The translations under genes were made by a program, and so were the position numbers. From Ereboglobus luteus (GTDB lineage: Bacteria; Verrucomicrobiota; Verrucomicrobiia; Opitutales; Opitutaceae), in contig NZ_CP023004.1 in NCBI RefSeq assembly GCF_003096195.1, positions 411,299 through 475,298 on the forward strand: DNA of 64,000 nt. The letters are read 5' to 3'. Of the stretch, positions 47,283 through 55,378 are shown one piece after another. Below the pieces are notes generated by a model. That model saw only the letters and a list, made by a program, of their open reading frames with translations, had not been told where the DNA came from and did not search any database. Each line of letters starts with the position of its first letter. The stretch's first letter is position 1.

Positions 47283-48428
47283 TTATTTTTCCCTTTTACG
47301 CAGGATGATTTCGTCCCCGCGACGCTCAATTTCAATCCCCATGCTCGCGCCGAGCAGGCGCACGAATGTCTCGATATCATTGGCATGGGAATAACCGCTC
47401 ACCGGCTCCGTCATCAGGCCGGACATGGACTCGTCCAGCACAAGGCGCGCGTTTTTACTGCCATCGGGCAGCTGCGAGTGACGGTTGATCAACTCCACGG
47501 CCTCGGCCAGCGGCGTCGCGGAAAACTCCAGTCTCGAAATACGCCAGGCCATGCGCTTGTTGATTTCGTCGGACGTGACAGTCGTCACGACAGGCGGCGG
47601 AGCCCAAGGCGCGGTCTCCAGCACGGCGCGCTCGCAAACACCAAGAATTGCCATGAGCACAGGCTTGGCGGCAACCGGCGCGGGCGCCGTCGGCTCATCC
47701 CAGTCCGGATCTCTTTCCGCCTCGAAAGCCTGCCCGCCCTCCCCGTCCGGAAGGGTCGCCGGTTTCTCCACCGCAACGCGCCCCTCAGTGACCCAAACCT
47801 CCACGCGCGCCGTGCCGCGTTCCACGGCAAACGCCGTGCCGACCGCGCGCACCTCCATGCCGTCAACCTCAACCACAAACGGGCGCGGCAGGCCTTTCGC
47901 AACTTGGAAATGCGCCTCGCCGCGCACCAAAACGACACGGCGGACCTCATCGTCGTAGCGCACGTCGATGACGGCGCCGGGACGCAACTCCACAGTCGAG
48001 CCGTCCTCAAGCGCGCGCCGCTCGGGGCTTGTCACTGTCACGACACCTTTTTCGCGTTGCTGCGTTTGCGGCGCGTCCGCCAGCACCGGCGCCACGTCGG
48101 CGGAAGGTCGCTGCCACAGGACCGCGAAGGCGATGACCACGGCGACGCTTGCGGCCGTGATCGCAACCCGCGCCCGGCGCCCGCGCCTGCGGCGGCCCGC
48201 CTGGGCTTGGAGTTCATGCGCGAGCGCGCCCTGCTCGCCTGTGCGCACCGGGCGCGTAAGCGCCGCCCACGCGCGAGTGTAGCGATCAAACGCGGCCCCG
48301 TGCCGCGTGTCCGCGGCGAGCCATTGCTCAAACTCCGCCGTCTCCGCCTTAGACAAACCGGCGTCACGCCGGGCGAACCAGCGCGCGGCGGCCTCGGAAA
48401 TGTTTTTTTTGTCGGAGTCGTTATCCAT
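47283..48428 (-). CDS. FecR-type anti-sigma factor
   Basis: 381-aa membrane regulator. The cytoplasmic N-terminal domain binds the sigma factor (WFARRDAGLSKAETAEFEQWLAADTRHGAAFD, the DUF4880-like motif); one membrane helix follows (AITAASVAVVIAFAVLWQ, about residues 88-105); the periplasmic FecR domain is clear in RRALEDGSTVELRPGAVIDVRYDDEVRRVVLVRGEAHF, and the C-terminal part (LEFSATPLAEAVELINRHSQ, NDIETFVRLLGASMGIEIER) is the domain that receives the signal. ATG at 48428 lies 13 bp after the sigma gene stop, so the pair is co-translated and stoichiometric. The charged loop AERDPDWDEPTAPAP in the middle is unusual. Confidence 0.9.
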   Translation of the reverse strand: MDNDSDKKNISEAAARWFARRDAGLSKAETAEFEQWLAADTRHGAAFDRYTRAWAALTRPVRTGEQGALAHELQAQAGRRRRGRRARVAITAASVAVVIAFAVLWQRPSADVAPVLADAPQTQQREKGVVTVTSPERRALEDGSTVELRPGAVIDVRYDDEVRRVVLVRGEAHFQVAKGLPRPFVVEVDGMEVRAVGTAFAVERGTARVEVWVTEGRVAVEKPATLPDGEGGQAFEAERDPDWDEPTAPAPVAAKPVLMAILGVCERAVLETAPWAPPPVVTTVTSDEINKRMAWRISRLEFSATPLAEAVELINRHSQLPDGSKNARLVLDESMSGLMTEPVSGYSHANDIETFVRLLGASMGIEIERRGDEIILRKREK

Positions 48429-48441
48429 TGCCTTGCTTTGT

Positions 48442-49014
48442 TTACGACTCGATCAAGCCGCGCTTGGTGAAAAATGCCTCCAGCCGGAGCATGCCCTGAT
48501 AGACCTGCGTCCCGACGGTGGTCTCGCTGATGGAAAGAAGCGTGGCGACCTCGCGTTGCGAAAGGCCCTGATACGCCCGGAGAATGATGATTTCGCGGCA
48601 ACGCGGCGGAAGCGAGTTGAGGGCCTCGGCAAGCAGCGCGATTTCCTCGCTGACGGCGACGGCCTCGACGGTGTCCTTGCTTTCATCCACGACATCCAGC
48701 GCGGCCAAATCCGGCACGGCAACCATGGGGGATTTTTTCCTGTGCCGGAGCGAATTGAGGGCGAGGCGCTTGGCCACGGTGAACAAAAACGCCTTGGCCG
48801 ACCTGACGGGCTTGGTCGCGCTTGCGATCCAAGTGCGCAAGTAGGATTCCTGCACGACATCCTCGACATCGACCGAAGGAAACGAACCGCGCAAATAGGA
48901 TTTGAGCCTCGCGTCATGAACATGCACCTCGTCCTCGAACCAGCGCGCCTTTTTTAGCGGGATGGTCGCGCATGGCGGCGCGTCAAGAGCTTGGTCATGG
49001 GAAACGTTGTTCAC
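48442..49014 (-). CDS. ECF-family RNA polymerase sigma factor (FecI-like)
   Basis: Sigma factor of about 190 aa that directs transcription of its locus when released by FecR. Region 2 is at ARLKSYLRGSFPSVDVEDVVQESYLRTW with KAFLFTVAKRLALNSLRHR, and region 4 is at LNSLPPRCREIIILRAYQGLSQREVATLLSISETTVGTQVYQG, the helix-turn-helix that reads -35 boxes. The start is uncertain: GTG at 49014 is taken because the conserved part begins soon after; an ATG at 49128 would add 38 residues that lack family character. It is the first gene of the nine-gene locus. No promoter was identified. Confidence 0.85.
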   Translation of the reverse strand: MNNVSHDQALDAPPCATIPLKKARWFEDEVHVHDARLKSYLRGSFPSVDVEDVVQESYLRTWIASATKPVRSAKAFLFTVAKRLALNSLRHRKKSPMVAVPDLAALDVVDESKDTVEAVAVSEEIALLAEALNSLPPRCREIIILRAYQGLSQREVATLLSISETTVGTQVYQGMLRLEAFFTKRGLIES

Positions 49015-49128
49015 GGGGTGTGCGGGATGAGGCGGGTAAGTTCGTGGATTTTTGACTGAGTGCTGTGTGATGGACGTGTTTTTCCATGTGTCAAGTTTGC
49101 AACAGACACTTTCCGCGCGTCCCGGCAT

Positions 49129-49660
49129 CGTTCAGCGACTGTCCCACGCGCGCTCTTTTCGGGATAAATTGATGATCGTGCGAATGCCACATCTACACCA
49201 CGGTTATCGACTGCGGGAGTTCACCAGCAAAGCGGACGGTTTTGATTGCCTCACGCCCCACCCTGCGACCACGCCACCCTGCCTTTGTGAGTGCGACGCT
49301 GTTGCACTGGCTGAGAAATCGAAGCATCGTGTCAGTTGAAATTCCCGGTCCCTCCGCACGAATTTCAAGCTGCTTTTGTGGCGGATCTCGAGGGGAGGCG
49401 GGACACCGGAATTGGCACCGAGTGGTGCGCGTGTTTTTCAGGTCAAAAAATTTTGCCGCCTGCTTTCGCAGTGGAAAAACCTTATCCGCGTTACCTCGTT
49501 TCGACTGGATCGATCTGCTTCAAAGATGGTCTTTGAGGCTTCCGAAAAGGAACAAGAAACCGCGTAAAACCGACGGAAAACAGCCAAAATTACATTTCCA
49601 CTGATTTTGCTGTGATCGCGCAAAAAACCATACAAGTCCTTTGCTCTCAATTGCTTTATA
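49129..49660. other. 532-bp gap with no recognised gene
   Basis: Lies between the sigma gene and the tRNA. Frames on both strands give no family signature, and no hairpin or operator pattern was found by eye. Its position next to a tRNA 3' end is typical of former integration sites, but no attachment repeat was seen. Confidence 0.5.
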
Positions 49661-49737
49661 TGGTGGACGCTACTGGACTCGAACCAGTGACCCCGTGCGT
49701 GTGAAGCACGTGCTCTAACCAACTGAGCTAAGCGTCC
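49661..49737 (-). tRNA. tRNA-Val (anticodon CAC)
   Basis: Cloverleaf on the minus strand: acceptor stem GGACGCT paired with AGCGTCC, D-loop TTAGCTCAGTTGG, anticodon stem-loop with TTCACAC (anticodon CAC, Val GUG), T-loop GGTTCGAGTCC, and an encoded CCA end at 49661-49663. Confidence 0.93.
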
Positions 49738-49932
49738 GACGGTTTTTTGCCCGCAAAAATAAGCGGGAACACAAAACCGTGCCCGCCTGCGCGCGGAAAT
49801 CAACACTGATTTTTCCGTAATTTCGCCGCTTGCTCCCGCGCGCTTCCGCCTGCAACTTGATGGGTTTCAAATCACACGCCAATCAACACGAATCGCGACG
49901 CCCTTACCGCACCAGACTTTTTACGCACCAGA

Positions 49933-51726
49933 ATGGACGAAATCCTGACACGCAATTTCTGCATCATTGCCCACGTCGACCACGGCAAGACGACGCTTTC
50001 CGACCGCCTGCTCGAACACACCAACACCGTCGAACAACGAGTCCTCACCGACCAGCACCTCGACGCCATGGACCTTGAAAAAGAGCGGGGCATCACCATC
50101 AAGAGCCACCCCGTCACCATGCACTACCGCGCCAAGGACGGGCGCACCTACAAGCTCAACCTCATGGACACGCCGGGGCACGTCGACTTTTCCTACGAGG
50201 TCTCGCGCTCGCTCGCCGCTTGCGAGGGCGCGGTGCTCCTCATCGACGCGGCGCAGGGCGTCGAGGCGCAGACCGTCGCCAACGCGCATCTCGCCACCGG
50301 ACAAAATCTCAAGGTCATCCCCGTCATCAACAAGATCGACCTTCCCAGCGCAAACCTCGACCTCTGCCTCCAGCAGCTTGAGGACATTCTTTTTATTCCG
50401 CACGACGAGGCCATTCTCGCCTCGGGCAAATCCGGCATCGGCATCCAGGATATTCTGGAGGCCGTCGTCACGCGCATTCCGCCCCCGCGCTGGCGCGACC
50501 ACAAGGGCACGCGCGCGCTTGTCTTTGATTCGCTTTACGATTCCTACCGCGGCGTCATCACTTACGCGCGCGTCTTTTCCGGGGCGCTGCGCGCCGGCGA
50601 CGGCATGACGCTGATGAGCACCGGCCAAAAGGCCGAGATCAAGGAGGTCGGCATTTTCACCCCGAAGATGGTGAAGATCGACATGCTCGGCGAGGGTGAT
50701 GTCGGTTATGTCGTCTCCAACATCAAGGACACTTCGGACATCAAGATCGGCGACACCATCACACTCACGCGCCAGCCCGCCACCGAGATGCTTCCCGGCT
50801 ACAAGGAGGTGCGCCCGATGGTTTTTTGCGGACTGTATCCGCTCGAGTCCAACGACTACGAAAAACTCAAGGCCGCGCTCGGACGCCTCCGCCTCAACGA
50901 CGCCGCGTTTCAATACCAGTCGGAGAGCTCCATCGCGCTCGGTTTCGGTTTTCGCTGCGGGTTTCTCGGACTGCTGCACATGGAAATCATCCAGGAGCGC
51001 ATCCGTCGCGAGCACGACGTGGAAATCATCTCCACCTACCCGAGCGTCGTTTACCATGTGAAGGCGCACGGCCTGCCCGAGATCGACGTGGATAATCCCG
51101 TGCTCCTGCCCGATCCCGGCACCATCGAATACATCGCCGAGCCCACCATCCGCGCGTCGATCCTCATTCCCAACACCAGCATGGGCGACATCCTCTCGCT
51201 CATCATGGAAAAACGCGGCGTCATTGACCACACCGACACGCTCGACGCCAACCGTGTCATGCTCACCGCCATCCTTCCTCTCAACGAAATCCTCGTCGAT
51301 TTCAACGACCGGCTGAAGAGCGTCACGCACGGCTACGGCTCGATGGATTACGAGCTCGGCGAATACAAGGCCGACGACCTCGTCAAGATGGACATTCTCA
51401 TCAACGGCGAGCCGGTCGACGCATTCTCAAGCATCGTGCACCGAAGCAAGGCCGAGGGAAAGGGCCGCGAGCTTTGCGAAAAACTCGCCGAGATCATCCC
51501 GCCGCAAATGTTCCGCGTGGCAATCCAGGCCGCAATCGGCGGCAAGATCATCGCGCGCGAAAACGTCCGCGAAATGCGCAAGGACGTGACCGCAAAATGC
51601 TACGGCGGCGACATCACCCGCAAGCGCAAGCTCCTCGAAAAGCAGAAGGAGGGCAAAAAGAAGATGAAACAAATCGGCAAGGTTTCGATCCCCCCGGATG
51701 CGTTCATTCAAGTGCTCAAAAATTAG
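49933..51726 (+). CDS. lepA: Elongation factor 4 (LepA)
   Basis: Translational GTPase that back-translocates ribosomes or aids initiation. 597 aa, the standard length. G1 AHVDHGKT, switch region with RGITIKSHPV, G3 DTPGHVDFSYE, G4 NKIDLPSA, and the LepA-specific C-terminal domain (GGKIIARENVREMRKDVTAKCYGGDITRKRKLLEKQKEGKKKMK) are all present. ATG at 49933 gives MDEILTRNFCIIAHVDHGKT, the conserved start. It is followed by signal peptidase after a short repeat-rich gap, the lepA-lepB order known from many bacteria. Housekeeping gene. Confidence 0.97.
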   Translation: MDEILTRNFCIIAHVDHGKTTLSDRLLEHTNTVEQRVLTDQHLDAMDLEKERGITIKSHPVTMHYRAKDGRTYKLNLMDTPGHVDFSYEVSRSLAACEGAVLLIDAAQGVEAQTVANAHLATGQNLKVIPVINKIDLPSANLDLCLQQLEDILFIPHDEAILASGKSGIGIQDILEAVVTRIPPPRWRDHKGTRALVFDSLYDSYRGVITYARVFSGALRAGDGMTLMSTGQKAEIKEVGIFTPKMVKIDMLGEGDVGYVVSNIKDTSDIKIGDTITLTRQPATEMLPGYKEVRPMVFCGLYPLESNDYEKLKAALGRLRLNDAAFQYQSESSIALGFGFRCGFLGLLHMEIIQERIRREHDVEIISTYPSVVYHVKAHGLPEIDVDNPVLLPDPGTIEYIAEPTIRASILIPNTSMGDILSLIMEKRGVIDHTDTLDANRVMLTAILPLNEILVDFNDRLKSVTHGYGSMDYELGEYKADDLVKMDILINGEPVDAFSSIVHRSKAEGKGRELCEKLAEIIPPQMFRVAIQAAIGGKIIARENVREMRKDVTAKCYGGDITRKRKLLEKQKEGKKKMKQIGKVSIPPDAFIQVLKN

Positions 51727-51731
51727 AAAAC

Positions 51732-51826
51732 AGTAGCGAGTAGCGAGTGACAAGACATCAAGAAAAAACTCGCGCCTCAACCGTCGCAGCCATTCTACTC
51801 GCTACTCACTACTCACTACTCGCTAC
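51732..51826. repeat. Heptamer repeats forming an imperfect hairpin between lepA and lepB
   Basis: The left arm is two and a bit units of GTAGCGA; the right arm at 51795-51826 reads CTACTCG CTACTCA CTACTCA CTACTCG CTAC, four 7-bp units and a remainder. The arms are near reverse complements, so the transcript may form a hairpin. Confidence 0.65.
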
Positions 51827-51842
51827 TTTTCATTTCTCCGCC

Positions 51843-53159
51843 ATGTTCGGCCTCTTCACCTCGCCCGATAAACAAATGCGCACCAATGCGCGCAACTGGC
51901 TCGATGTCGCGGATCGCGTTTTCAACTACCGGCGCGACGAACTGGGCGAGGCCGAGCTCGCCGACTTGCAGAAAAAGACGGAGACCCTGCGCACGCAGGT
52001 TCGCGAAAAAGCCGGGGCCGAAAAACTCAAGCTGTCCATCGAGGAGCTGGAGCCGGTGCTGCGAAAAACAGGCGGGCGCATTTACCCGCACAGCGGATTG
52101 CGCGAGTGGGTGGAGTTCTTTGTGGTCGCGGCGATTCTGCTGATCGGAATGAGGCAGTTTTTTGTGCAGCCGTTCAAGATTCCGACCAACTCGATGTGGC
52201 CCACCTATAACGGCATGGTGCCCGAGGTGCACGCGAAGATTGAGGACGAGCCGGGCGCGGCCGCGAACCTGTTTCGCAAAATAACGCTGGGGGCGAGCGC
52301 CCACCGGGTTGACGCGCAGGCCGGCGGAGAATTGCTCATACCGATGGCCAATGGCCGGCTCCTCCGCTCGCCGTCAAAAGGCCGCCAGTGGCTTGTTTTC
52401 CCCCAGGCCCAATATCAATACGAGTTTTACGTCGGCAATGAAAAGAGGACGCCCAACGGCGCGACGGGGGTCGAGGTAAGGCCAATGGCGAGCGTTTCAG
52501 TGCCCCAGGATTTCGACATGCGCATGCTCCTCCGGGACGCGCTTGCCCCGGACGCGCCCGACTTCGAGACGGCGCTCGCCAAAATGGATTACGTGGAACG
52601 CACGGGCTCTGATTCGAACGGAAACCCGGTGCGCATTCAGTTTTTCCGGACGGGCAAATACGTGAAGGAAGGCGAACGAGCGCTCTCATTCGACATCATA
52701 ACCGGCGATCAACTTTTCGTGGACCGCATGAGCTATCATTTCGTGCGCCCGAGGGTCGGCTCCGGTTTTGTGTTCCGCACGACAAACATCCCCGGCACCA
52801 TCGACGAAAATCGCAACCATATCGACAGCTATTACATCAAGCGCCTCGGCGGCCAGCCGGGTGACAAACTTCAGGTGCGCAACGGCGTGCTCTACCGAAA
52901 CGGCGCGCCGATCACCGGCGCAAAAGCGTTTGATGACAATGCCACCCGGTCCGGAAAATATCGCGGCTATCAAGACATCGGACTTCTTGCGGAGGGGAAA
53001 ACCTACACCGTATCCGAGGATGGATACATCGCCCTGGGCGACAACTCCTACAACAGCTCGGACAGCCGCTACTGGGGCGAGGTGCCGAAGAAGGACGCGG
53101 TGGGGCGCCCGCTGTGGGTGTTTTATCCGTTCACCAGTCACTGGGGACCGGCGAAGTAA
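51843..53159 (+). CDS. lepB: Signal peptidase I
   Basis: Membrane serine protease that removes signal peptides. 438 aa, longer than the usual 250-350 because of an N-terminal charged region of about 85 residues before the membrane helix (EWVEFFVVAAILLIGMRQFFVQ) and a long insert. Catalytic Ser117 is in PTNSMWPT and Lys333 in YYIKRLGGQPGD; box E is GDNSYNSSDSRYWGEV. ATG at 51843 (MFGLFTSPDK) was chosen; the frame extends upstream only through the repeat tract. It sits after lepA, and its stop is 3 bp before the endonuclease start. Confidence 0.92.
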   Translation: MFGLFTSPDKQMRTNARNWLDVADRVFNYRRDELGEAELADLQKKTETLRTQVREKAGAEKLKLSIEELEPVLRKTGGRIYPHSGLREWVEFFVVAAILLIGMRQFFVQPFKIPTNSMWPTYNGMVPEVHAKIEDEPGAAANLFRKITLGASAHRVDAQAGGELLIPMANGRLLRSPSKGRQWLVFPQAQYQYEFYVGNEKRTPNGATGVEVRPMASVSVPQDFDMRMLLRDALAPDAPDFETALAKMDYVERTGSDSNGNPVRIQFFRTGKYVKEGERALSFDIITGDQLFVDRMSYHFVRPRVGSGFVFRTTNIPGTIDENRNHIDSYYIKRLGGQPGDKLQVRNGVLYRNGAPITGAKAFDDNATRSGKYRGYQDIGLLAEGKTYTVSEDGYIALGDNSYNSSDSRYWGEVPKKDAVGRPLWVFYPFTSHWGPAK

Positions 53160-53162
53160 GAC

Positions 53163-54179
53163 ATGGCAAGGGGCAAATCCCGCAAAAAAACGCGCAATCG
53201 CAGGCGCATGAATTTGCGCCGCCTGCTTGTTTGCGGGCTGATCGTCTTTGGATTGCTGGGCGGGGTTGCGATCTGGCACCGCCTCGCCCCGCCCGCCACG
53301 CGGGAACGCATCGAATCCGTGACGCTCAACGTGATCGACCTTGCGCGTGAAAACAGGTCGATGCCCCGCGAGCTGGTTTTCTGGCTCGATTTGCTTTCGG
53401 ACAAAATCCCGCTCGCCCGCGGAAAAACCGTCGCCCCCGGCGTGACAATCGAAAGCGACTTGATGGTATTGGGCGGCACGCCCGCGTCGCCCGAACCCCT
53501 GGATTTTTTGCAAAACAAAGGCTACCTCGCGGGCTACGACAACAATCACCGAAACCCCGCATGGGTGGCCTACCGCGTGTTTCCGCCGAAATACAAATCG
53601 GGCAAGCGCCCCGACAAGTTCGCGCCCGATCCGCGCACGCGCGCCAAGGTGCGCTCCTCCGCGTATTCAAACTCCGGATACGACCGCGGCCACATGGCGC
53701 CGAACCGCGCGATTGCGGTGTGCCACGGCGGGGAGGCGCAGGTGGAGACGTTTCTCATGTCGAATGTCGTGCCGCAGTTGCACGGCCTGAACGCGGCCTT
53801 TTGGGAGGCGATGGAATCGCGCGTGATCGAGCGCTACACGCGCCGATTCGGCCAGGTCTGGGTAATGTGCGGCCCGGTTTACGAGGCGGGCAAAACGCCC
53901 GTCAAAATCGGCTCGGACGTAAGCGTGCCGGACGCGTTTTTCCTGATAATCTCAACGCACGAAAAAGACGCGTCCACCAAAGACATCACCGACACCGGGC
54001 TCATGCGCACGGAGGCGTTTTTGGTGCCGCATCGCGCAATCGCGGCAAAGGAGGATCCGTCAAAATATTTGGCAAGCGTGCGCGAGATAGAACAGCGCAC
54101 GGGCCTGGATTTCTTTCCACTGCTTTCGAGCGAAGTGCAGGACGCGCTGGAGAGCGAACCCGCCAAGCGCGCGTGGTAG
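53163..54179 (+). CDS. Membrane-anchored DNA/RNA non-specific endonuclease
   Basis: NUC1/Serratia-nuclease family (beta-beta-alpha-metal) enzyme, 338 aa. A positively charged start (RGKSRKKTRNRRR) precedes one helix (LLVCGLIVFGLLGGVAIW), so it is likely an inner-membrane protein facing the periplasm or an exported nuclease. The active-site motif DRGHMAPN is intact (catalytic His), and the Asn and Glu metal-site region follows in FLMSNVVPQLHGLNAAFWEAMESRVI. It starts 3 bp after lepB and is probably co-transcribed. It could scavenge nucleic acids or degrade incoming DNA; a role with toxicity to self would need an inhibitor, and none is seen here. Confidence 0.9.
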   Translation: MARGKSRKKTRNRRRMNLRRLLVCGLIVFGLLGGVAIWHRLAPPATRERIESVTLNVIDLARENRSMPRELVFWLDLLSDKIPLARGKTVAPGVTIESDLMVLGGTPASPEPLDFLQNKGYLAGYDNNHRNPAWVAYRVFPPKYKSGKRPDKFAPDPRTRAKVRSSAYSNSGYDRGHMAPNRAIAVCHGGEAQVETFLMSNVVPQLHGLNAAFWEAMESRVIERYTRRFGQVWVMCGPVYEAGKTPVKIGSDVSVPDAFFLIISTHEKDASTKDITDTGLMRTEAFLVPHRAIAAKEDPSKYLASVREIEQRTGLDFFPLLSSEVQDALESEPAKRAW

Positions 54180-54190
54180 GAGACAATTTA

Positions 54191-54246
54191 CCCGGAGTCT
54201 CGCAAGCTCGACTCTGGGCTGACGAATCGCACGCCCTTGGCGTGCG
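54191..54246. terminator. Two hairpins between convergent nuclease and galE genes
   Basis: 54191-54218 pairs CCCGGAGTC with GACTCTGGG (one mismatch); 54228-54246 is a perfect 8-bp stem, CGCACGCC-CTT-GGCGTGCG. They lie in the gap between converging genes and probably terminate both. Confidence 0.5.
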
Positions 54247-54291
54247 AAGCATGACAAACAAGTTAGCGCCTATGGGGGATTCGCAGCGCGC

Positions 54292-55281
54292 TTACTTTCC
54301 GTATCCGTTCGGATGCTTCGAGTGCCAGTTCCAGGCGCTGGCGACGAGGGATTCGATGTCGTGGTATTTGATCTTCCAGCCGAGCTCCCGCTGCGCCTTG
54401 GTGGAGTCGGCGTAGAGCGCGGGAGGATCGCCCTCGCGGCGCGGGGCGATGGTGTAGGGCACTTTTTTGCCGGTCACTTTTTCAACGGCGCGGATGATTT
54501 CCAAAACTGACACGGGCGTGCCCGTGCCGAGATTCCAGGTGAACACCTTGCCCGGCTCGGCGAGCTTGTCGAAGGCGGCGATGTGGGCGCGGCTCAGGTC
54601 GTCGACGTGTATGTAGTCGCGCAGGCATGTGCCGTCGGGCGTCGGGTAGTCGCCGCCGAAGAGCTTGAGCGGCGGGCGCTGCCCGGTGGCCGCGCCGATG
54701 GCGAGCGGGATGAGGTGCGTCTCGGGCGAGTGATCCTCGCCGATGGCGCCGTCCTCGGACGCGCCGGAGGCGTTGAAATAGCGGAACACCGCCGCGCTGA
54801 GCCCGTAGGCGCGCGCGAAGGCGTGCAGGGCGTGCTCGACGTCGAGCTTGGTTCGGCCGTAGGGGTTGATCGGATTCGTGGGGGAATCCTCCGTGATGGG
54901 CATTTTTTCAGGGATGCCGTAGGTCGCCGCGGTCGAGGAGAAGACGAATTTTTTGACGCCCTTCGAGTGCATCGTCCTCAGGAGCTGGAGCGTGGAGACG
55001 ACGTTGTTGAAGTAATACTTCATCGGCTCCTGGACGGATTCGCCGACAAAGATGTAGGCCGCGAAGTGCATCACGATGTCGATTTTTTCATCGACGAGGA
55101 TTTTGCCCACGGCGGCCTCGTCGCCGAGATTCGCCTCGTAGAAGGGCACGTCGGGCGCGACGGCCTCGCGATGGCCGAACACAAGATTATCAATCACCAC
55201 GGGACGATGACCCGCGGCGGCCACTTGGCGCACGCAATGGCTGCCAATGTAACCAGCTCCACCTGCAATTAAAACATTCAT
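54292..55281 (-). CDS. galE: UDP-glucose 4-epimerase
   Basis: Interconverts UDP-glucose and UDP-galactose with bound NAD. 329 aa, the standard length. NAD-binding GGAGYIGSH, the catalytic SST motif in FSSTAATYG, Tyr141 and Lys145 in NPYGRTKLDVEH, and the UDP-sugar loop (FNASGA, then RDYIHVDDLSRAH) are all in place. ATG at 55281 gives MNVLIAGGAGYIGS. Divergent from the ketosynthase at 55379 with about 97 bp between. It links galactose taken up by the islands to nucleotide sugars for cell-envelope synthesis. Confidence 0.95.
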   Translation of the reverse strand: MNVLIAGGAGYIGSHCVRQVAAAGHRPVVIDNLVFGHREAVAPDVPFYEANLGDEAAVGKILVDEKIDIVMHFAAYIFVGESVQEPMKYYFNNVVSTLQLLRTMHSKGVKKFVFSSTAATYGIPEKMPITEDSPTNPINPYGRTKLDVEHALHAFARAYGLSAAVFRYFNASGASEDGAIGEDHSPETHLIPLAIGAATGQRPPLKLFGGDYPTPDGTCLRDYIHVDDLSRAHIAAFDKLAEPGKVFTWNLGTGTPVSVLEIIRAVEKVTGKKVPYTIAPRREGDPPALYADSTKAQRELGWKIKYHDIESLVASAWNWHSKHPNGYGK

Positions 55282-55378
55282 GCGAAGTGAATGTTGTATT
55301 GATTGTGCGCGGGGGTTGGCTAGCTATTTTCGTTTCATTTTTCGTATTAACCCGCACATTGTCCGCATATAAGTCCGC

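Noticed and set aside
43718-49014. Iron-citrate uptake as the function of the sigma/FecR/TonB set
   Set aside because: The layout is Fec-like, but linked genes are glycosidases and surface proteins, with no iron transporter nearby.
49438-49806. 122-aa minus-strand frame containing RLAQLVRARASHARGHWFESS
   Set aside because: This is the well-known false translation of a tRNA gene; it covers tRNA-Val and has no other support.
51747-51842. Upstream extension of signal peptidase through the heptamer repeat
   Set aside because: The added residues come from repeat DNA, and the ATG at 51843 begins a normal protein.
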